From the NCBI GenBank assembly GCA_009602725.1, contig WELB01000003.1, positions 1,721,896 through 1,736,339 on the forward strand: a stretch of 14,444 nt of DNA, written 5' to 3'. The position numbers and the translations under genes are program-made. Shown one piece after another: positions 1 through 8,409 of the stretch. Origin of the DNA: Spirogloea muscicola. Its lineage: Eukaryota; Streptophyta; Zygnematophyceae; Spirogloeales; Spirogloeaceae. The notes under the pieces were generated by a model, which saw nothing but the letters and a program-made list of their open reading frames with translations, searched no databases and was not told the origin of the DNA. The number at the start of each line of letters is the position of its first letter. Within the stretch, counting starts at the first letter, position 1.

Positions 1-360
1 GGTTTGACCACAGGATGCGCGCGGCCGGGCCGCTGACCGCGCGCCGCGCCTCGCCGGGGCGCGCTCCGGGCGCGGGGCGGCCGCCTCGCTTGATGCGCGC
101 CCGGAGGGGTTTTCTGGCGGCCGGGGTTCGACCACGGGATGGGGAGCCGCTGATTGCGCGCCGCGCCTCGCCGGGGCGCGCTCCGGGCGCGGGGCGGCCG
201 CCTAGCTTGATGCGCGCCCGGAGGGGTTTTCTGGCGGCCGGGGTTCGACCACGGGATGGGGAGCCGCTGATTGCGCGGCTCGCCTCGCCGGGGCGCGCCC
301 CGGGCGCGGGGCGGCCGCTTCGCCTCGGTCCGCGCCCGGGGGGGTTTTCTGCGGCGAACC
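1..360. repeat. GC-rich tandem satellite, about 3 units
   Basis: Three consecutive copies of one GC-rich unit are visible. The phrase GGTTYGACCACRGGATG recurs at about 1, 125 and 242, giving spacings of 124 and 117 bp; the first unit carries 7 extra bases just after this phrase. The shared CGCCGGGGCGCGCYCCGGGCGCGGGGCGGCCGC core and GGGGTTTTCTG block recur in each. Because 117 is a multiple of 3, one plus-strand frame stays open through all units (about 15-377) and reads as a 39-residue Arg/Gly/Pro-rich repeat. That openness follows from GC-richness and is not good evidence of a gene. It could be subtelomeric satellite or ribosomal intergenic-spacer subrepeats; nothing here decides which. Confidence 0.85.
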
Positions 361-721
361 GCGTCCGGGGAGGGTGAGTCACCCGGGTCCGGGGGTGGGT
401 GGGGGGAACTTTCTTGCTTCTCCCTCTGGACGAGGCTTCGGGAGGAGGCCCGCCGCCTTGGACGTCTCCCGAATGAGGCCTGCCAGGACGGGGCTACGAT
501 TCCATCTGTTGCTTCTCTCTGGCGAATGATACACAAGATGGTGCTCTAGCTGCCGGGAAATGTGTAACGAAGTTACACAAGATGGAACATCTATATCAAG
601 GGAATGATAGCTGGAGGGGGTACTGAGGAGGCGAAGGACGGGCGCGCGATATCAGAGAAAGCGCGACGCTGATGAAGGAGCAATATGGAATTCAGGAGCG
701 CGACGGCGGCAAAGCCGGAAT
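361..721. other. unassigned spacer between satellite and telomere-like tract
   Basis: No gene or RNA is supported here. The segment moves from the GC-rich satellite into mixed sequence with a short direct repeat (ACACAAGATGG at about 531 and 575). The only long frame (271-549, plus) is an extension of the satellite frame. Confidence 0.5.
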
Positions 722-764
722 CTAGGGTTTAGGGTTTGGGGTTTTCGGGGTTTGGGGTTTTTGG
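722..764 (+). repeat. degenerate telomere-like tract (TTTAGGG type)
   Basis: CTAGGGTTTAGGGTTTGGGG is followed by GGGGTTT variants, so two near-perfect TTTAGGG units grade into G/T-rich variants. The G-rich strand is on plus, so as a real chromosome end it would point right, yet at least 13 kb of other DNA follows. It is therefore an interstitial remnant or a patch added at a break. Confidence 0.75.
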
Positions 765-913
765 CGTCCTCCGCGGCCGCGCGCTGGGAGCATCGCGCAC
801 GGGCCCACTAGTAATTAAAAGCAAGATCATTAAGTGGTTCATCCTTCCCCGGTTCCGAGCTAGCGCCTATGGCAAGCGCGGCCAGCTTATGGCCCCTTCG
901 TAGTTTGGCCCCT

Positions 914-1080
914 TCGAACCTTGTCAGTTCTTTTTGGGCTGGCCTTTCCCAGCCACCAGTCAATCTGGCCGCGCTTGTTGTTTTGGGCTGCCTTATCACA
1001 GCCCTTGCCCCCATTTTTTCGTTGTTTTATTCCATTTGGAGAGCCGATTCTCCTCTCACAGCCCCTTGCCCCCTTTGAAA
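914..1080 (+). repeat. cluster of tail-B hairpin remnants
   Basis: Two or three eroded copies of the tail-B element lie side by side. The first has GGCTGG/CCAGCC arms at 936-954, preceded by CCTTGTCAGTTCTTTTTG. The second has GGGCTG at 985-990 and CAGCCC at 999-1004, followed by TTGCCCCCATT as in the copy at 13797-13862. A third, arms mostly lost, ends near 1075 (CAGCCCCTTGCCCCC). They match the 3' ends of retrotransposon copies at 12030-12570 and 12868-13129. No flanking direct repeats were found. Confidence 0.65.
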
Positions 1081-1114
1081 GATGCCACTTCTCTTAGGCC
1101 GACTTCGATGCCGC

Positions 1115-1415
1115 TGGCCCGCTAGCACAGGTGTTTCGCATGCGACTGTCTATACCCCTCCAGCCGTCCATGGTCCACACCTTGCATCTGCGTGCTGGCC
1201 ATGCTCTTTGTTCTTTTCCGTGCTGCAGCCTCTGGCTTTCGTGGGATTTCCTACCGGCGGGTGGACTTTCTATTGGGAGAGCCACTTTCTTTTTGGGCTG
1301 GCTTTGCCAGCCCCTCTTCTCTATGGACGGGCACTTCTTTCTTTGGGTCTCGTTAGGCTGCCTCTCTCCAGCTGCAAGTTACTCGGACTTGCGGCTGCTG
1401 ACTCGGGGTTACTAA
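1115..1415 (+). pseudogene. non-LTR retrotransposon C-terminal fragment, family B (F1)
   Basis: A 5'-truncated, decayed piece of a retrotransposon protein. The frame opening at 1131 reads FRMRLSIPLQ, then LHLRAGHAL, and ends ASYSDLRLLTRGY before TAA at 1413-1415. The same motifs (RMRL-x-x-x-LQRS, HLRAGRALAAASG, SDL-x-x-LTRGY) recur in fragments at 12030-12570, 12868-13129 and 13996-14340. A tail-B hairpin sits inside it (1284-1345), separating the RAGRAL part from the SDLRLLTRGY part, so a younger element landed in it. A further short T-rich interruption follows HAL. No reverse transcriptase core is present. The element class is inferred from 5' truncation, 3' tails and flanking duplications of sister copies. 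Confidence 0.6.
1270..1350 (+). mobile_element. tail-B hairpin element with perfect 8-bp stem
   Basis: GGGCTGGC at 1295-1302 and GCCAGCCC at 1306-1313 form a perfect inverted repeat around a TTT loop. CTCTTCTCTATGG and GGGCACTTCTTTC follow, as in the copies at 11779-11861 and 12030-12095. Just before it is the end of another tail (ATTGGGAGAGCCACTTTCTT), so two tails are probably joined here. It interrupts F1. No target duplication could be recognised. Confidence 0.65.
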
Positions 1416-1469
1416 GCTCCCATTCGCTGTGGTCTCTTGCATAGCTGTGCGGTCTTGGCGCATTTCGAC

Positions 1470-1620
1470 CCTGTGAACCTTGTCCAATCTTTCTGGGCTG
1501 ACAAAGCATCCGTGACAGATGACACGAGCACCTAGTCCTGCACTTCTCTTTCCGACTATTCTGACCCTTGTCATTCTTTTGTGGGTTGGCCCTTCGCAGC
1601 CCTCGCCCCCTTCAAAAGAA
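1470..1620 (+). repeat. two eroded tail-B remnants
   Basis: At 1470-1500 only the left half remains (ACCTTGTCCAATCTTTCTGGGCTG). At 1573-1615 a full hairpin remains: GGGTTG at 1583-1588 against CAGCCC at 1597-1602. The C-to-T change in the left arm turns a G-C pair into a G-T (G-U in RNA) pair, so the fold is still possible. TCGCCCCCTTC follows. Confidence 0.55.
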
Positions 1621-1734
1621 CTGCTTTTTCTCTCTATCCCGCCGGCTACCGCGCTATTGTGGAGACAAATAACGTCGTACCCATCAACACGGAAGATTAG
1701 CGATGCCATCATTGTTGCACCCTAGACACTATGG

Positions 1735-2160
1735 ATGTACAGTGGCGGAGGTATACGAGCCTTGGTCGAGGAGGCGTACAAAGATCAGCTCGACCCACAC
1801 TGCTGGCCAAGCAGTAGAGAGTGCCGAGCAGAGAAAGCTGCTGCGCTACTCTGACTACTTCCGCAGCGACCACCTCCCACCGGCCACCACCGGAAGCTTT
1901 TGCTGCATAAGTCCGCACTTCCAAACTCTATCTCGGATACATCGCCAGTCTACGACGTGAGGATGTGCTTCCAGCCGAGATGGACATGCTGGCAGCATGA
2001 TTGTCGTTTCTGCGCCGTTGTGTGTCAACCTGAGCGAGCTCACTGAGCGAGCTTACAGCGAGCTCACTCTCATGCTGTTCACCAGAAAGCTGGTCAAGCT
2101 TTAGCTGGTGGCAGAAAGGCATGTCAATAGGTGTCCAGTACTTGGGCAGCACTTAGCAAC
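1735..2160 (+). pseudogene. non-LTR retrotransposon C-terminal fragment, family A, decayed (F2)
   Basis: Aligns by eye over its length with F3 (7566-8003) and F8 (13327-13918). Shared pieces are GAGGCGTACAAAG, the residues AVESAEQRKLLRYSDYF, GATGTGCTTCCAGCCGAGATGG, TTTCTGCGCCGTTGTGTGTC and CAGAAAGCTGG. Frameshifts and stops break the frame: SAEQRKLLRYSDYF is in one frame, the following HFQTLSRIHRQ in a shifted version of the FHTLLxNIA block, and LAA-stop-LSFLRRCVS in another. A short local triplication of GAGCGAGCT lies at about 2032-2065. At 1800-1820 it keeps the uninterrupted sequence into which a 66-bp element inserted in F8, and so serves as the empty site. Confidence 0.6.
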
Positions 2161-2312
2161 TTCAGACTTCGCTGGAATCTTCCTTTCGAAACCCACCTCA
2201 TCTTCCCAAATCGTCATGTCGATGTTTCTATGGCGGGCTCAGCCCAGCTTCTACCTTCAGCCGTCGTGGCCAATATTGGATTTGCAGCCTTCCTTCTGCA
2301 TCTCGCAATCTG

Positions 2313-2320
2313 CTATTTAA
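2313..2320 (+). promoter_or_regulatory. possible TATA-like box
   Basis: CTATTTAA lies about 41 nt before the ATG at 2361 chosen for the putative three-exon gene. The spacing is reasonable for a TATA element with a very short leader, but a single such match is weak evidence. Confidence 0.25.
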
Positions 2321-2360
2321 GGAGGTGTCGTTCTAGCAGCACGTGTGCCTCCGCTTCAGA

Positions 2361-2986
2361 ATGCCTCTGTGCCGGCACTCAAGAGGGCTGCCGCCGCGTG
2401 GCCTTGTAAGTGGCCACTCAGGGCAGACGTGGCATAATGTGCACAAGCAAAATGGACCAAGACTGCAACCTCGACCGTGCAAATTATGGGGCCAGTGGTC
2501 ACTGATCGGAGTGGTGGTGCACGTGGTTAGCAAGGCCTACAGAGGCCCTGCCCGGAACATGCTGCAGAAATTGCAGAACATGGTCAGAAAGACAGTAGAG
2601 GGCGACGGCTGAAATTAGCCACCCCAGGAAAAAAAGAACGGTTTTGAAGCACACAGCGACATGGCAGGGAGCTGCGCTCGTAAGATTCCTCTTTGTGCCA
2701 GAAAACTGGCAAAACAGGCTCAATAGGCGCATCTCCAGATGTGCAAGCACTGCTCCTGGACATGTTGGCTCCGATGAGAGGACTGTCCAAAGCAGCACCA
2801 GCAAGGCCGCTAATCAAACCCTCTAACCAGCACCAGTCTTGTTTAGTTTGCACTAGCCTCTGCTTTGAACAATGTATTGGCTTGAATAAGCCTCCCTTTC
2901 AATTTCATGGGCACCGCGCGCCTTCCTCCTCTAACCAGCACCAGTTCTTACATTCAGCAGCCAAAAAATGTCAGTGCTACAACTGA
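2361..2986 (+). CDS. putative three-exon gene, unknown function, with retrotransposon tail in last exon
   Basis: Model: exon 1 2361-2405 (MPLCRHSRGLPPRGL), a textbook GTAAGT donor, intron 2406-2495 (90 bp), exon 2 2496-2594 (WSLIGVVVHVVSKAYRGPAR onward), intron 2595-2701 (107 bp, ending CTCTTTGTGCCAG), exon 3 2702-2986 to TGA. All junctions are GT-AG and in phase, giving 142 residues. Intron sizes match those of the RWDD1 homologue. A UGUAA motif lies 46 nt after the stop. I do not recognise the protein; exon 3 has a leucine-rich stretch (PDVQALLLDMLAPMRGL), no signal peptide is obvious, and VVVHVV is too short for a clear membrane helix. Residues from about SCLVC to APSS are encoded by a 90-bp insertion between 18-bp repeats; 90+18 bp keeps the frame, and without it the protein would be 106 residues. 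It could also be chance open sequence. Confidence 0.35.
2820..2945 (+). mobile_element. solo tail-C insertion with 18-bp target duplication
   Basis: CCTCTAACCAGCACCAGT occurs exactly at 2820-2837 and 2928-2945. The 90 bp between them (2838-2927) end with CCTCCCTTTCAATTTCATG followed by GGCACCGCGCGCCTTC. The same block, one mismatch in about 36 bp, is found in reverse complement at 8410-8445, downstream of the retrotransposon coding fragment F5. The preceding 25 bp are recognisably similar too. So this is the 3' end of the F5-type element inserted alone. Confidence 0.75.
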
Positions 2987-3031
2987 GAGCGGAAGCTGCA
3001 GCAGACAGGGATCCTGCTTGATGGCGAGCCC

Positions 3032-3036
3032 TGTAA
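3032..3036 (+). promoter_or_regulatory. UGUAA polyadenylation-type motif
   Basis: TGTAA, the polyadenylation signal typical of chlorophyte mRNAs, lies 46 nt after the TGA of the putative gene at 2361-2986. A second TGTAA follows at about 3086. The pentamer is common by chance, so it only supports the gene by position. Confidence 0.35.
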
Positions 3037-3039
3037 TAG

Positions 3040-4235
3040 ATGAGCCCTAGTTGTAGAGTTTGTTGACTAGTGTCTGCAATCGCCTGTAATTCGCTGGCCT
3101 CCTCTGCCGCTCCTTATCGCTGTCCTCTTTCTTGACATATTGGAGCATCGAAACTTCTCCTTACCGTCATTGGCGAGTCACTAGCCCCCCTTTACATGAT
3201 ATTATCATGCATGCGGACGTTTGGGCTTAGTGACTAATGCATTGCGTCACTTTCGGAGTATTATTCTCATGCTTCTCACGATGAAGGCTTGAGTCCACAA
3301 AATGCTTCAAAAAGTTGTCTTCTCATCAAGAGATGAGAAGATGGGATGAACTAATTTGAAATTGAACAGTAATCGGATTTCAAAAGTGGTGTGGCGCTGA
3401 CTGTACCTAGCAAACATTTCCCAAGCTATCTTATCAGTCCTCTATTGTAAATGTAGGTTACTGGACTTGTGCAAAATGAGGGCACTGCAACTTGTGCAAT
3501 GACCCGCTAGTTGGACTATGCAACCTAGAGGCCCTTGCAAGGTTGCGGCTTGTGTGACCAGTAGACTTGTACGGCCTTCACTACTTTTGTCATAAATTTA
3601 TATAAGTTGCGCAGAATGCCCAAAGGCTTGAGACCGATCAGTCATCCGTTACTCAACCGTACAATGATGGCGAGCAGGACGACCTCCAGCAACGAAGCAG
3701 AGCTGTATTGAGTCTATTTCAACTCGACCACACTTAAGCCCTTTGGTTAGTCACTCCTTATCTTGTCACCTCCAATGTGAGCAACCTGAAATAGTATTCT
3801 CAATAATCACCTGCAACAGGAAGTGAGACTTGTAGGCCGCTTTGTAGCTCCTGTATACATAGTAACTGTCTTAAGTGTCGGAGGCTGCTATAGCTAAGGA
3901 GACTCTCTATCTCATGAGGCTCTGTGTGCCACACCTTCAACCTACCCCTCTCTTACCAGCGGCAGCATCAGGGTACTGATCTCACACAAAAGCACACTCC
4001 TCAGCTGGTAGCAGGCGGCAGAGCCTTGGTTGCCAGCCTGGAGAGCATCTCTTGCACCACCTTGGTCAAGGCTCCACTAGCTCACACAAGCAAGGAAGGG
4101 CGTGACTTCATGACGACAACAAGATGCAAAACCCTTCCACTACGGGCTGTCACTGTGAAGGAGACAAGCTTCTGCCTGAAGACCCGCCCCCGGCATAGCT
4201 GATGATGGTTTTGCACATGATCGAGTCCAATACCA
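3040..4235. other. AT-richer intergenic stretch, no supported gene
   Basis: Composition is more balanced here than in the flanks, and stops are dense in all frames up to about 3920. One plus-strand frame (3924-4202) follows a pyrimidine-rich CTCTTACCAG and could be a last exon (reading HTPQLVAGGRALVASLES and onward), converging on the RWDD1 homologue. I found no upstream exon and no UGUAA after it, and do not recognise the protein. No retrotransposon motif, tail or tRNA-like fold was seen. Confidence 0.4.
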
Positions 4236-4240
4236 TTACA
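4236..4240 (-). promoter_or_regulatory. UGUAA polyadenylation signal of the RWDD1 homologue
   Basis: The minus strand reads TTTTGTAATGG here, about 220 nt beyond the TGA at 4461-4463. It is the first well-placed TGTAA on this strand and would give a 3' UTR of about 240 nt. Confidence 0.5.
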
Positions 4241-4460
4241 AAATGTGAATAACATATATAAGTCTGAGCCTTCCCAGAGCAGCACCACCACATCCTTAGC
4301 AAGCATCCGCAGATGTCTGCACAGTCTTGCCTATGCATGGGGGGAGGGTGTGAGCAGCAGCAATGCAGAAGACTCAGTAAGCTGCTGCGCATGGGGCACT
4401 GAAGGGGCATGCAAAAGCCAGGCGAGACGAAGTGAAGTCTCTCCAATCTGGGGCTGTCTC

Positions 4461-7373
4461 TCAGCCACCATCTTCCTGGTCCTTGCGCGTCTCGCCAGCC
4501 TTTGTGGCCAGAAAGTGCTGCAGCATGTCTTCTTCGTCGCCGTCTGCAAGCCGCCAGGAAAAACAGTGGCAGTCAAGGGCCCCCTCTCTAAACCTTAAAC
4601 CCTGAACCCTTTAACCCTATACCCTATACCCTATGCCCTACACCCTACTGCAGTGCTTGACAACTGGTGCCTTCGCTACACGCTGTCATGACCAACTGCT
4701 TCCTCTTCTCCAAGAATGGCATTGCTGACCAACTCGCAAGGTTGATACAATCGTGGGCCCACCCATACCTTCCTCGTCGAAGTCCTCCTCAAAGTCAACG
4801 TCCTCGTCGCCTTCTTCCTCGCTATCCTCGCCCTCCACGACCCCCAGTCGGCCCTTCTGCTCAACCAGGCTCAATGGAAGGTGCACGTCTCAGGTCTGTA
4901 GACACAGTTTTGTGAGCATCCCAAAAGCTATTGCCCTATACTACCAAGGACAGAGATTGAAGGCTGACATGCAGGCGGCCGGCATGCTCACGCACCTGGG
5001 ATGGGCCGCCGCTCTCGAACCACTTTCGCCCCGTCATCTTCTGCTCCTTGGGCGCCGCCAGCGCCGAGTCCGACATCAGCCTGTGCAGGCACTCGATGTC
5101 CCTTGCCCAGTCAGCAGCTGAAATTGTTGGTTGATATGAGCATTAAGCACAGCACAATTGCCTGGCTTAGAAGTCAAGCTGCTCTTACTTGGCCTGCTCC
5201 AGCGCCAATTCACCCTCGTACCGGTCCCGCCACTCGAGGAACGTCTCCACAGTCACAGGCAACCCGTGCGCCTCAATCACCTGCAGTGCAGAACAGCAGA
5301 AGGCAGCAGTCTGATACTTTCAGCAGCCGATCAGCCTGTCGGCATATGCAGGCGGCGCGCTGAAGCTCTTGCAGCCTGACAGGCTGCTCACAACTTACTC
5401 TGGCTTTCTGCTTACCTCCTCCTTCTTCTCGCCCTCCTCCGCATCCTCATCCTCCTCAGCTTCTTCCTGGCCGAAGCGAGCCCGCAGCCACTCCTTGGCT
5501 GATGTGGCTAGCGTGTACATCATCGCCATGCCCAGATTCTGCTCCGCCTGGCGGGAAAGTGGACCAATGGACTCAACACAATCAGTGCTGCCTCACATTT
5601 TGGACGCAAATGCGCTGCTGAGGAGAGGCGATGCCCCTGCCCACCTCCTCTCTTAACTTCTGCCGCAGCTCGTCCAGTTCCGCACCCTTAAGGCCCTGCA
5701 GGCTGCGGCATCACCATGAAGTGTGTCCTCCTCAGTAACCGATTCGGTAACAAAGTGCTACATGAAAGTGCAGTGCGAGCAACGAGCTCTTGCTGCCATC
5801 ACTGTCCTACTATGAGGTTGACTTATGGTGCTCCCTGTCCTACGCCTGCTAGCAATAAGTGTTACCCCTGCATCCTATGTCGCATGCAAGTCCCCGTCCA
5901 CTGAGATCGTGATCCATGAAGCCACTGCCAATACGGACTGTCCAGGGGGCGGGCACAACCAAGCACTCCTTGTTCTATGCTCCAGCTCTGAAACTGCGGA
6001 CACAGTGGGCCCCATGCATCCTTCTACCCATCCATCTCAAGACCCATGCTGCTCACAGAAACCAATCGCAGCGGCAGATACCAGGGGATAGGTGAAGCTT
6101 TTGCATCTTCCACTTGAGGATACCTGCGGACGGCGAGCTGCGGGAGCTCGTCCGGGTAGCACGGCGTGTGCGCGAAGACCAAGGCCACCCGCACTGTAGG
6201 AGGCAAGGACAGCAGCAGCGTCGCTCGGCAGTAAGAAGGCGTGTACCATGATGCACAATAAGAGCCACCGATTGGGCGCACATCGTTCCAGCAGCGCGTG
6301 TGGCCCACAGTTTCTCGCCACGTGTTGACCAAGTGGCAGCCCAGCAGCCGCGCAGCATATGTAATAGGAGCTCTGGCATGTCCGTCAAGGAGGAGGGCAC
6401 AGTCGCGAACCCTCGCCCTCGCAGCCTGGACACGGAGCTTCAACTCACGTACGCTCTGACAGTGCAAGCCCAGAGAACGTCCACTTGCCCGGAGACAGAG
6501 GAGGCTGCCAGAGCCTCGCTGCCATGTACAAAACCCCTTGGCTTGACAGGCAGGAGAGAGGAGGATGGGAGGACGGCGCAACGCACCAGGCAGCTCCGTG
6601 GGCTCCTCCTCATCGTCGCCCTGCGGTGCCAGTGGCGCGCGCCCTCGTCAGACGGACGCGCCCCCCGCCGCTCGAGGATGCGCCGCACCCAGCGGCAACC
6701 ACCGAGCTGTAATCGTGCGCCGAGCTCAGATACAGAAGACCCATACTGAGTTGGGAGGACTGGAGCAGCGGCGGCACCAACGCCACACACTAGCACGGCA
6801 TTGCAAGGCGAAGGGGGACTCGGAACATGCCCTTTCGGAGGCCCTTTTGGGGGTCATGCAATTGTGGTGCGGCATACCTTGGGGGAGACGGTGATCTGGT
6901 AGCTGGGCGGCACGGCGCCGACGAAGCCCCCGTCCTCCACGCCGTTAAGCTCTGGCGCCCGACGCGGGAGGACTTACTTCTTTGGTAAGTAACTAAATTA
7001 TCACAAATTGCCTTTCAAGTAGCTTTTGAATTCTGATCTTGAGCTCAACAGCCGCCGTGGAGCGAGCAGGAGGGCAGTAACGCAAGCGGCACCGCCGGGC
7101 CAGCAGGCAGCGCGCCTGGATGTATTGAACCCTGATCACTAGACTTGCATACTGAAATCTTAGCGCTGGGACAAGGCCCCGGCCCCGTTGTGCACCTCGC
7201 ATGTCGTCCATGAGGATTGCCTCCAGCGCCTCAATCTCCATGGCCTGCTCTGCCGCATAGTCTGCGGCGGCGCTCGCGGCGGCGGCGGCGGGCGGCCTTC
7301 AGAGGCCGCGCGCGACGGCGGCGAGGCCCGAAGCGCAGCGACGGCACCGAGGCATCCGGGACGCACCCATCAT
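4461..7373 (-). CDS. RWDD1: RWD domain-containing protein 1 (RWDD1/Gir2/DFRP2) homologue, 11 exons
   Basis: Cytosolic RWD-domain protein; family members (yeast Gir2, animal RWDD1/DFRP2) bind and stabilise DRG2-type translational GTPases and contact Gcn1 at the ribosome. Exons, 5' to 3': 7373-7367, 7261-7196, 6951-6878, 6620-6587, 6193-6124, 5702-5645, 5547-5416, 5280-5189, 5080-4996, 4856-4769, 4543-4461. All introns are GT-AG (97-421 bp), phases agree, and the sum is 789 nt, 262 residues (family about 240-250). Landmarks: EQAMEIEALEAILMDD at the N terminus; PPSYQITVSP; VALVFAHTPCYPDELP, holding the RWD signature YPxxxP (Y73-P78); NLGMAMMYTLATSAKEWL; VTVETFLEWRDRYEGELALE; KMTGRKWFESGG (192-203); an acidic stretch (207-241) and DEEDMLQHFLATK at the end, as in plant homologues. 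Least sure are exon 1 (ATGATG+G, donor GTGCGT; translation could start at the internal ATG at 7241) and the exon 3 acceptor (6952 preferred over 6973). No stops or shifts: probably functional. Confidence 0.9.
4588..4649 (-). repeat. telomere-like tract inside the last RWDD1 intron
   Basis: The plus strand reads CTAAACCTTAAACCCTGAAC, then a series of CCCTATA, CCCTATG and CCCTACA units. On the gene's strand these are TATAGGG/TTTAGGG variants. All of it lies within intron 10 (4768-4544). The orientation is opposite to the tract at 722-764. Confidence 0.8.
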
Positions 7374-7565
7374 CACTCCGCTGACGGCGGCACGGGCTCG
7401 CGACGAGGCCCCTCAGCTTCCCCGCCGCCGCGACGCCTGGCGCAGGCGCGCCGGCGGCGAGGCCATGCACGGCGCGGCGACGGCGGCGGCGGCAGCCCGA
7501 GCGCCAGGCTCCCCCCTGGCTTCACCGCCGCAGCATGCGGCGCGGGGGGTCCGGGCGTCGGGGTT
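7374..7565. promoter_or_regulatory. GC-rich region upstream of RWDD1 homologue
   Basis: Very CpG-rich sequence with CGGCGG runs lies between the likely RWDD1 start and retrotransposon fragment F3. By position it should hold the RWDD1 promoter and 5' UTR. No TATA box or defined site is visible. The long plus-strand frame crossing it (7188-7910) joins the antisense of RWDD1 exon 2 to the F3 reading frame and is not a gene. Confidence 0.4.
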
Positions 7566-8003
7566 GAGCGCCAGAACCTCAAACCTCCTGGCCCCCGCAG
7601 CGACCACCTCCTCCCGGCCGCAATCGACACTTTCGGTTGCTTGGGTCCTCGCTTCCATACCCTACTCGAGAACATTGCGAGTCTGGGATATGCACGACGC
7701 GAGGATATGCTCCCAACCCAGATGGGTATGCCGGCAGCCTATCTGTCATTTCTGCGACGTTTAGTGTCAACCTGTCTGCAACGAGCTCAGGCGTATGCTC
7801 TGCATCAGAAAGCTGGTCGAGCCTTAGCTGCTGGCACAAGAGCTAGTCAATTGCCGTCCGGTATTCGAGCGTCAGCTAGCGACCTCTATGTGCTGACTCG
7901 TGGTTACTGAGCAGGTCAGCTTAGCAGCAGGTGACGTACATTTGTCTAATGTGCTTGCCTTTGTACTTGGCCACACATGGCCTCCCCATCTCTTAATACA
8001 CAC
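7566..8003 (+). pseudogene. non-LTR retrotransposon C-terminal fragment, family A, best preserved (F3)
   Basis: The frame is open from the 5' junction to TGA at 7908-7910. In order it reads RSDHLLPAAIDTFGCLGPRF, HTLLENIASLGYARRED, MGMPAAYLSFLRRLVSTCLQ, RAQAYALHQKAGRALAAG and ASASDLYVLTRGY. F8 repeats most of this with conservative changes, and F5-F6 repeat the pattern more loosely (DIYGGYGTKWSALLHRLA). After the stop comes the family A 3' tail: TGTGCTTGCCTTTGTACTTG, then ATGGCCT and AATACACAC at 7995-8003, matching F8 and the solo tail at 12197-12291. The reverse transcriptase core upstream is missing, so the copy is 5'-truncated. It lies just upstream of RWDD1 and points away from it. The class is inferred; I recall similar C-terminal domains after reverse transcriptases in algal LINE-like elements. 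Confidence 0.65.
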
Positions 8004-8195
8004 GCATTCCTGGCCATGGACATCCACGGCTGCTTCCACTGTCGGTGGTCCTCGTTACTTTCGCTGCTGGCGTACGGGTCTGAAGATGATGGAGAAAGCG
8101 GCTGCTGATATGAAAGAATCGGCTGTGAAATGCCAGCCAGATGCATACAGGTGTTCATGACGGAGCCAAAGGCTAGGCAGACAGGGCGCCCTCAA

Positions 8196-8330
8196 TACCC
8201 CCCGTGTCCAGCAGTAGGAAGTCAGATGAGCTGAGGGGAGGAAGAGCAACCCCGCTGCGCAAGCCAGAGGCTGCTGCAAGGGCGCGACCAGCTCGGCGAT
8301 GCAAAGCAATCGCCTGGGACCGCCGCCGGG
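8196..8330 (-). pseudogene. non-LTR retrotransposon C-terminal fragment (F4)
   Basis: The minus strand reads AIALHRRAGRALAAASGLRS, then a short linker and LSSSDFLLLDTGG, a worn version of HLRAGRALAAASG...SDLxLLTRGY. The upstream RMRL block and a clear 3' tail are not recognisable. DNA between about 8004 and 8190 may be its 3' flank; nothing else is assignable there. Confidence 0.5.
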
Positions 8331-8409
8331 TGGTCCTTAGTACTTGTGCAACGGAGAACAGGATGGAGATGGAGATGGAGAACAGGAACATCCAACCAGA
8401 CATCTAAGA

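Noticed and set aside
120-140. GGTTCGACC in the satellite as a tRNA B-box
   Set aside because: No A-box or cloverleaf could be fitted; the motif is simply part of the GC-rich unit.
722-764. True chromosome end
   Set aside because: The tract is degenerate, short and followed by more than 13 kb of non-telomeric DNA on the side where the end should be.
3924-4202. Plus-strand frame as a gene convergent with RWDD1
   Set aside because: It has a fair acceptor before it, but no upstream exon, no UGUAA after it and no recognisable protein; kept only as a note in the gap entry.
6024-6581. 185-codon minus-strand frame as a gene
   Set aside because: Only VALVFAHTPCYPDELP and its close neighbours are coding (RWDD1 exon 6193-6124); the rest is intron read-through.
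6952-6973. RWDD1 exon 3 starting at 6972 after GAAGTAAG
   Set aside because: It is in phase but has a poor acceptor; CAG at 6952 is a better site and gives MDDMREL, closer to the family.
7188-7910. Longest frame of the window (240 codons, plus) as one gene
   Set aside because: Its first part is antisense to RWDD1 exon 2 and low-complexity GC sequence; only the last third is the real F3 coding remnant.
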